A DNA stretch of 11,388 bases from Campylobacteraceae bacterium. GTDB taxonomy: Bacteria > Campylobacterota > Campylobacteria > Campylobacterales > Sulfurovaceae. Below, piece by piece: positions 7,326-11,388 of this stretch. A program made the translations under genes and the position numbers. The notes under the pieces are model-generated. The model had not been told where the DNA came from. It saw only the letters and a program-made list of their open reading frames with translations, and searched no databases. The stretch covers positions 1-11,388 of the forward strand of contig JAMOSL010000092.1 in assembly GCA_027063105.1 (NCBI GenBank), in the 5' to 3' direction. Each line of letters opens with the position of its first letter. Within the stretch, counting starts at the first letter, position 1.

Positions 7326-7877
7326 ATGAAAAAAATATTATTAACTCTATCATTTTTAATGCTAGTAGGTTGTGGATATAAACCATCAGCTCACTATATC
7401 AAAAATGTAATTGATGGAACTATTTATGTATTCGTAATTGTTGATTCAAAAGAACCAGAGAATGCATCATATATTAAAGATGCACTTCATCAGATGGTTT
7501 TAACACGATTCAAAGGCTCTTTAGCTCCAAAAGAGAGTGCCGAGAATGTTATTGTGGCATCTTATGAGGGTACAAGTTTTACACCAATTAGTTATACAAA
7601 TGGATATATTACAAGATACCGTGCAGAGATAAAAATGGAATTTGAACTAAAAGGTGTTAAGATGCACTTCAAACGAAAAATTGAAACACAAGTGGAAGAG
7701 AATATTACGGGAAGTTCAAGATTATCTTCTTCTCTAAGAATAGAAGCAATAAAGAGAGGAATGGCAAAAGCTCTTGATCAATTCTTGGCTTATGCTAGTA
7801 CAAATGGTATTTTAGTAGAAGAAGCTGAAAGGGCTGAAGAGGCTAAAAATATCGAAGTAGTAAGGATTGCTTCTTGA
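7326..7877 (+). CDS. lptE: LPS-assembly lipoprotein LptE-like
   Basis: A 183-residue lipoprotein: positively charged MKK, a hydrophobic stretch, then lipobox LVGC with Cys16 as the acylated residue, followed by GYKP. LptE is the outer-membrane lipoprotein that plugs the LptD barrel and helps insert lipopolysaccharide. Sequence similarity across the family is low, so the call rests on the lipobox, the size, the beta-rich middle (about 30-130) and the position directly after leuS, an arrangement also known in E. coli and shared by Campylobacterota. The C-terminal 35 residues are helical and acidic. Its ribosome binding site, AAGGG (7316-7320), overlaps the leuS stop codon. The last four bases overlap the next gene. 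kdsD further downstream strengthens the lipopolysaccharide theme. Confidence 0.75.
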   Translation: MKKILLTLSFLMLVGCGYKPSAHYIKNVIDGTIYVFVIVDSKEPENASYIKDALHQMVLTRFKGSLAPKESAENVIVASYEGTSFTPISYTNGYITRYRAEIKMEFELKGVKMHFKRKIETQVEENITGSSRLSSSLRIEAIKRGMAKALDQFLAYASTNGILVEEAERAEEAKNIEVVRIAS

Positions 7878-9160
7878 GAAAAACCGAAGATATTTTTAAT
7901 TTTAAAGAGACAAGTGATGAGTGCATTAAATGTGGTAAATGTATTCCTGTCTGTACAGTCCATCAAATTAATCCTGATGAAGTAACATCTCCTAGAGGTT
8001 TTATTGACCTTTTAGGGGCTTATCAAGATGGTAATTTGGAGCTTGATAAAAATGCAAAAGATATTTTTGAGAGTTGTTTCCTATGTACTAATTGTGTTGA
8101 AGTTTGTCCTAATTCACTTCCAACAGATATGATTATTGAAGAGGTAAGAAAAGATTTAGCAGATAAATTTGGTATAGCATGGTTCAAAAAAGTATTTTTT
8201 ACACTTCTAAGACACAGATGGTTAATGGATGTTATGATGAAATTAGGATATACATTTAAAACTTGTGGATTTAAACAAGATACAAAAAAAGGTGGTATGA
8301 TTCCACGATTTCCAATGCCTATAATTAAAAGTGGTAGATTCTTACCATCTCTGTCTAAAACTAGTTTTTTAAATAAATATCCCGAAGATATATCTCATGG
8401 AGGAAAAAGAAGAGTCGCTATATTTATCGGATGTTTAGCAAATTATAACTATACGGAAATTGGTGATTCATTAATTGATATATTAGAAGAGTTGGGAATT
8501 GATGCCTTTATTCCAAAAGAACAATTATGTTGTTCTGCTCCTGCATATTTTACAGGAGATTTCTATACTGTAGAGACTTTAAGTAAAAAAAATATTGAAT
8601 ATTTTGAAAGCTTTATTGATGATGTTGAGGCTATTATCATTCCAGAGGCTACTTGCAGTGCAATGATAAAACATGACTGGGAAGTATTTTTTACAAATCA
8701 AGGATTACAAGACTGGGCATATAGAGCTAATCAATTAAATAAAAAAATATTTATGGCAACAGAATGGCTAGAACAAAATACAGACTTAAAGGGTAAATTA
8801 GCTAAAAAAGGAAAAACAATATCTGAAACAATAACATATCATGATGCTTGTCATGCTAAAAAAGTTCAAGGTATTTATAAAGAACCAAGAGAATTATTAT
8901 CTCAAAACTATAATATTAAAGAGATGAGTGACAGTGATAGATGTTGTGGATTTGGTGGTGTTACAATGCAGACAGAAAAATATCATTTAGCAGAGTTAGC
9001 AGGTATGCCAAAAGCTAAAATGATAGAAGAGACTGGAGCAAAAATTGTAAGTGCAGAGTGTAGTGCATGTAGAATGCAAATAGGAAACTCGCTACATCAA
9101 GCTAAAGTAGATGTGGTATTTAAAAATCCAGTTGAATTAATTGCTGATGCGTTAAAATAG
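7874..9160 (+). CDS. GlcF/HdrD-type (Fe-S)-binding oxidoreductase subunit
   Basis: A 428-residue iron-sulfur electron-transfer protein. Two ferredoxin-type 4Fe-4S motifs are intact: Cys17, 20, 23, 27 and Cys68, 71, 74, 78. Two CCG domains follow, the first with GC at 186-187 and CC at 219-220, the second with HDACH at 323-327 and CCGFGG at 357-362, then Cys396 and Cys399. This is the layout of GlcF (glycolate oxidase), GlpC and the HdrD half of heterodisulfide reductase; the substrate dehydrogenase partner is not adjacent, so the substrate cannot be named. Residues 102-123 form a hydrophobic stretch that may contact the membrane. The start is TTG, chosen because it is the first start that precedes the cysteine motif, overlaps the lptE stop as TTGA, and has AAGGA (7863-7867 region) about seven bases before it. 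Confidence 0.88.
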   Translation: MRKTEDIFNFKETSDECIKCGKCIPVCTVHQINPDEVTSPRGFIDLLGAYQDGNLELDKNAKDIFESCFLCTNCVEVCPNSLPTDMIIEEVRKDLADKFGIAWFKKVFFTLLRHRWLMDVMMKLGYTFKTCGFKQDTKKGGMIPRFPMPIIKSGRFLPSLSKTSFLNKYPEDISHGGKRRVAIFIGCLANYNYTEIGDSLIDILEELGIDAFIPKEQLCCSAPAYFTGDFYTVETLSKKNIEYFESFIDDVEAIIIPEATCSAMIKHDWEVFFTNQGLQDWAYRANQLNKKIFMATEWLEQNTDLKGKLAKKGKTISETITYHDACHAKKVQGIYKEPRELLSQNYNIKEMSDSDRCCGFGGVTMQTEKYHLAELAGMPKAKMIEETGAKIVSAECSACRMQIGNSLHQAKVDVVFKNPVELIADALK

Positions 9161-9163
9161 ATT

Positions 9164-10129
9164 ATGGATTTAATTAATATAGCTAAAGAAACTTTTAAAA
9201 TAGAAGCTAATGCTTTAATAGAAGCTTCTAACACCATAGACAATATATTTTTAGAAGCTATAGATATTATTGATAATACAAAAGGTAAACTTATTATTAC
9301 AGGGGTTGGAAAATCTGGACTTGTTGGGGCAAAAATGTCTGCTACTTTTGCAAGTACAGGAACACCTAGTTTCTTTTTACATCCTACAGAGGCACTCCAC
9401 GGAGATTTAGGAATGATAGGTAAATATGATACTCTATTGGCTATTAGCTATAGTGGAGAGAGTGAAGAACTTACAAAAATATTACCTCATATAAAAAGAT
9501 TTAATATTCCTCTAATTGCTATGACAGCTAATAAAGAATCAACTTTAGGAGAGTTTGGAAATACCGTTCTATCTATTAAAGTTAAACAAGAGGCTTGTCC
9601 ATTGGGAGTTGCACCAACTACATCGACAACATTAACTATGGCAATGGGTGATGCTTTAGCTATTGCTTTAATGGAAAAAAGAGGATTTAAAAAAGAAGAT
9701 TTTGCATCATTTCACCCTGCTGGAGCATTAGGTAAAAGACTTTTCATAAAAATAAAAGATTTAATGCGTAAAGAATTTTTACCTATTATAAATAAAAACA
9801 CATCATTAAATGAAGCTATTATTAGTATGAGTGAAGGTAAAGTAGGAACTGTTTTAATAGTTGATAATAATGAAAGATTAATAGCACTATTAAGTGATGG
9901 TGATTTAAGAAGAGCTTTAATGTTAGATGATTTTAGTTTATCTCATAAAGCATTAGACTATGCAACAAAAAATCCAAAGAGTTATAAAAACAGTGAATTA
10001 TTGGCTATTGATGCCTTGGAGATAATAGAAGAGAATAAAATCCAACTTTTAATTATTACAGATGAAGATAAAAGAATTGTAGGAATACTACATATACACG
10101 ACCTTGTAGAAGCAGGGATAAAAAGATAA
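9164..10129 (+). CDS. kdsD: D-arabinose 5-phosphate isomerase (KdsD/KpsF/GutQ family)
   Basis: Enzyme of 321 residues interconverting D-ribulose 5-phosphate and D-arabinose 5-phosphate, the first step of Kdo synthesis for the lipopolysaccharide core or capsule. The SIS domain covers about 30-170 with GVGKSG (47-52), STGTPSFFLHPTEALHGDLG (64-83) and SYSGES (95-100). Lys50, Glu102, Glu143 and His184 match the four essential residues of E. coli KdsD (59, 111, 152, 193) at a constant offset of nine, so it should be active. Two CBS domains follow (about 197-260 and 262-320). The gene starts three bases after the preceding stop without a clear ribosome binding site, so translation is probably coupled. 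KpsF (capsule) versus KdsD (housekeeping) cannot be decided by sequence alone; no capsule genes are near. Confidence 0.93.
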   Translation: MDLINIAKETFKIEANALIEASNTIDNIFLEAIDIIDNTKGKLIITGVGKSGLVGAKMSATFASTGTPSFFLHPTEALHGDLGMIGKYDTLLAISYSGESEELTKILPHIKRFNIPLIAMTANKESTLGEFGNTVLSIKVKQEACPLGVAPTTSTTLTMAMGDALAIALMEKRGFKKEDFASFHPAGALGKRLFIKIKDLMRKEFLPIINKNTSLNEAIISMSEGKVGTVLIVDNNERLIALLSDGDLRRALMLDDFSLSHKALDYATKNPKSYKNSELLAIDALEIIEENKIQLLIITDEDKRIVGILHIHDLVEAGIKR

Positions 10130-10138
10130 AGATGAAAC

Positions 10139-11029
10139 ATGAGATTAAATAAATTTATATCACACAATAGTAAACATTCAAGAAGAGATGCAGATAAGCT
10201 AATAGAAGAGGGTGAAGTCACAGTTAATAAAGCAGTTATCACAGAGTTTGGATTTCAAGTGGAAGATGATGATTTTGTTGCTGTTAACGGTAGACCAATT
10301 AAAATTAGAACAGAACTTACAATGATAGTTTATAATAAACCTAAAGGGGTTTTGGTTACTAAAAAAGATGATAGAGAGAGAACAACTATATATCATAAAT
10401 TAGCAGGTAAATTTAGACATTTTATACCTATTGGAAGATTAGATTATGCCTCAGAAGGACTTTTATTATTAACTGACTCACCTAGTGTTGCAGATAGATT
10501 GATGAGAAGTAGTTTATCACGAACCTATAATTTAAAGATTGACAAAATATTGAGTAAAGAGATGATAAAAGGAATGGAAGAGGGTTTAGTTCTAAATGAT
10601 GCAAGAGTAGGTGGTCATGCAAATAGTAAAATTACATCAATGGAGTTTGCACCATTTGATAATTATGAATTGAGAACAGAAGGATTACATTTTACAAAAT
10701 TAAGAGTTACAATATCAGAAGGTAAAAATAGAGAACTTAGAAGATTTTTTGGACACTTTGGAGCAACTATCTTAGATTTAAAGAGAGTCTCATTCGGAGA
10801 TATAAATCTAAATAACCTTCCAACAAATAAAACAAGATATTACACAAGAAGAGAATATAGTGATTTATATACTTATTTAAAAGCAGAAACACAAAAAGAG
10901 TTAAGAGAAGAAGAAAAAGAGAAACAGATTAAAAAAGAAGAAGGCATTAAGCAAAGAAAAATAGAAAGAAGAGAAAAAAAACTTGAACAGAAAAATAAAA
11001 AGTTAGAACGAAAAAATAAGAATAATTAA
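10139..11029 (+). CDS. RluB/RsuA-family rRNA pseudouridine synthase
   Basis: A 296-residue enzyme that isomerises a specific uridine in ribosomal RNA. The S4 RNA-binding domain fills residues 1-48 (MRLNKFIS, SRRDADKLI, GEVTVN). NKPKG (66-70) and GRLDYASEGLLLLT (99-112) carry the catalytic Asp102, and GKNRELRRFFG (195-205) is the conserved RsuA/RluB signature. The last 47 residues (250-296) are almost all Lys, Glu and Arg, a low-complexity helical tail that may contact RNA. Whether the target is in 16S (RsuA) or 23S RNA (RluB, RluE, RluF) cannot be fixed from sequence; RluB is the usual annotation for this length. An ATG at 10132 leads to a seven-codon frame, so 10139 is the start. It is the last gene of the leuS operon, nine bases behind kdsD. 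Confidence 0.92.
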   Translation: MRLNKFISHNSKHSRRDADKLIEEGEVTVNKAVITEFGFQVEDDDFVAVNGRPIKIRTELTMIVYNKPKGVLVTKKDDRERTTIYHKLAGKFRHFIPIGRLDYASEGLLLLTDSPSVADRLMRSSLSRTYNLKIDKILSKEMIKGMEEGLVLNDARVGGHANSKITSMEFAPFDNYELRTEGLHFTKLRVTISEGKNRELRRFFGHFGATILDLKRVSFGDINLNNLPTNKTRYYTRREYSDLYTYLKAETQKELREEEKEKQIKKEEGIKQRKIERREKKLEQKNKKLERKNKNN

Positions 11030-11035
11030 TCTGCA

Positions 11036-11067
11036 TCCACCTTTTTCATGAGGTGGAGTATAAATTT
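11036..11067. terminator. hairpin between converging genes
   Basis: TCCACCT (11036-11042) and AGGTGGA (11051-11057) form a seven-base-pair stem with an eight-base loop, seven bases after the stop of the pseudouridine synthase gene. On the plus strand a TAAATTTTT run follows (11061-11069), which fits an intrinsic terminator for the leuS operon. The perfect stem could also stop transcripts of the gene arriving from the right, though the T run on that side is more distant. Confidence 0.6.
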
Positions 11068-11111
11068 TTGCTTTATCTTTTGCAGTTAAAGTTAAACTAT
11101 TAATCATAAAA

Positions 11112-11388
11112 CTAAATAACTCTAACACCTTTAAATCCACAAAATCCAACAACTTTTAGACAAATATCTTTTAAAGGTGTTTTACTTCCTACTCGTTTTA
11201 TCTCTTTCCCATCTTTGTTAAACATTTGAATATTTACTAAACTTCTTAATAATTTGTAGAATTTTTCAATAGTATATTTACCTTTATCTAATTGATTATA
11301 TTGTTCTCTGATTTTTCTTGCTACATTTGAAGTGTTATAAATTTCCTTAAAATTTTTGACCTCATTTAGTTTCATTAATTTTTTTATA
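11112..11388 (-). CDS. C-terminal tail of a second Toprim/helicase-type protein, 5' end outside window
   Basis: The minus-strand frame is open through the right edge. Its last 91 residues align without a break, including before the internal Met at 11375, with the last 95 residues of the helicase gene at 1-2211. By eye 47 of 91 aligned positions are identical, including EIY, QYN, FYKLL, SLV and IKRVGSKT. The gene is therefore the end of a longer protein of the same kind, not an 87-residue protein starting at 11375. At DNA level only short stretches match, for example 14 bases at 2122-2135 against 11201-11188, so it is a diverged homologue and not a recent duplicate. Whether the Toprim and helicase parts lie upstream cannot be seen here. 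The conserved tail may bind DNA or a partner; this is a guess. Confidence 0.7.
   Translation of the reverse strand, partial: IKKLMKLNEVKNFKEIYNTSNVARKIREQYNQLDKGKYTIEKFYKLLRSLVNIQMFNKDGKEIKRVGSKTPLKDICLKVVGFCGFKGVRVI

Noticed and set aside
9982..10396. Minus-strand frames across the end of kdsD and the start of the pseudouridine synthase gene
   Set aside because: They lie opposite well-conserved coding sequence and lack start signals.
2303..11108. Eleven-base direct repeat TATTAATCATA at 2303-2313 and 11098-11108, considered as an attachment core
   Set aside because: In DNA this AT-rich an 11-base match between two junctions is weak evidence; it is not at matching distances from the two genes, which also point in opposite directions, and no integrase is visible.
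11112..11375. Stand-alone 87-residue protein starting at the ATG at 11375
   Set aside because: The frame stays open to the window edge and the residues before this Met (I-K-K-L) align with the left-hand copy, so the Met is internal to a longer protein.
1..11388. tRNA genes, rRNA genes or CRISPR arrays
   Set aside because: The non-coding stretches total under 500 bases and show no cloverleaf, no spaced identical repeats and no rRNA sequence.

Overview
The window is AT-rich chromosomal DNA, very probably from a member of the Campylobacterota (Sulfurimonas, Arcobacter or Sulfurovum-like). The evidence is the low GC, the leuS-lptE neighbourhood, a short PabB without its usual N-terminal region, an aspartate carbamoyltransferase with no adjacent regulatory chain, a KdsD-type isomerase, and promoters built from a TATAAT box after T-rich DNA with no clear -35. 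The genus is inference.

Layout. Positions 1-2211 hold the 3' part of a large gene that is already open at the left edge. It encodes a Toprim-like segment, a charged linker, a DEAH superfamily 2 helicase core and a distinctive C-terminal tail, and resembles replication primase-helicases of plasmids, phages or satellites. Positions 2212-2476 are a scrapyard holding a possible scrap of an IS4-type transposase and the start of an Rpn/PD-(D/E)XK transposase-like gene that still has a promoter and ribosome binding site. Positions 2477-4300 are a two-gene minus-strand operon, pyrB-pabB (pyrimidine and folate precursor synthesis). A 70-bp divergent promoter region separates it from a DUF1643 gene on the plus strand. 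From 4879 to 11029 runs a tight five-gene plus-strand operon: leuS, lptE, a GlcF/HdrD-type iron-sulfur protein, kdsD/kpsF and an rluB/rsuA-family pseudouridine synthase. lptE and kdsD both serve lipopolysaccharide biogenesis (transport to the outer membrane and Kdo precursor supply). leuS and the pseudouridine synthase serve translation.

After a hairpin behind the pseudouridine synthase gene, positions 11112-11388 carry, on the minus strand, another copy of the C-terminal tail of the first gene. It is about half identical by eye over 91 aligned residues and open through the right edge. The housekeeping block is therefore bracketed by two related but diverged mobile-type genes that point inward. 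This bracketing, the unusual Toprim/helicase protein and the scraps beside it are the parts of the window that ordinary chromosomal gene content does not explain.
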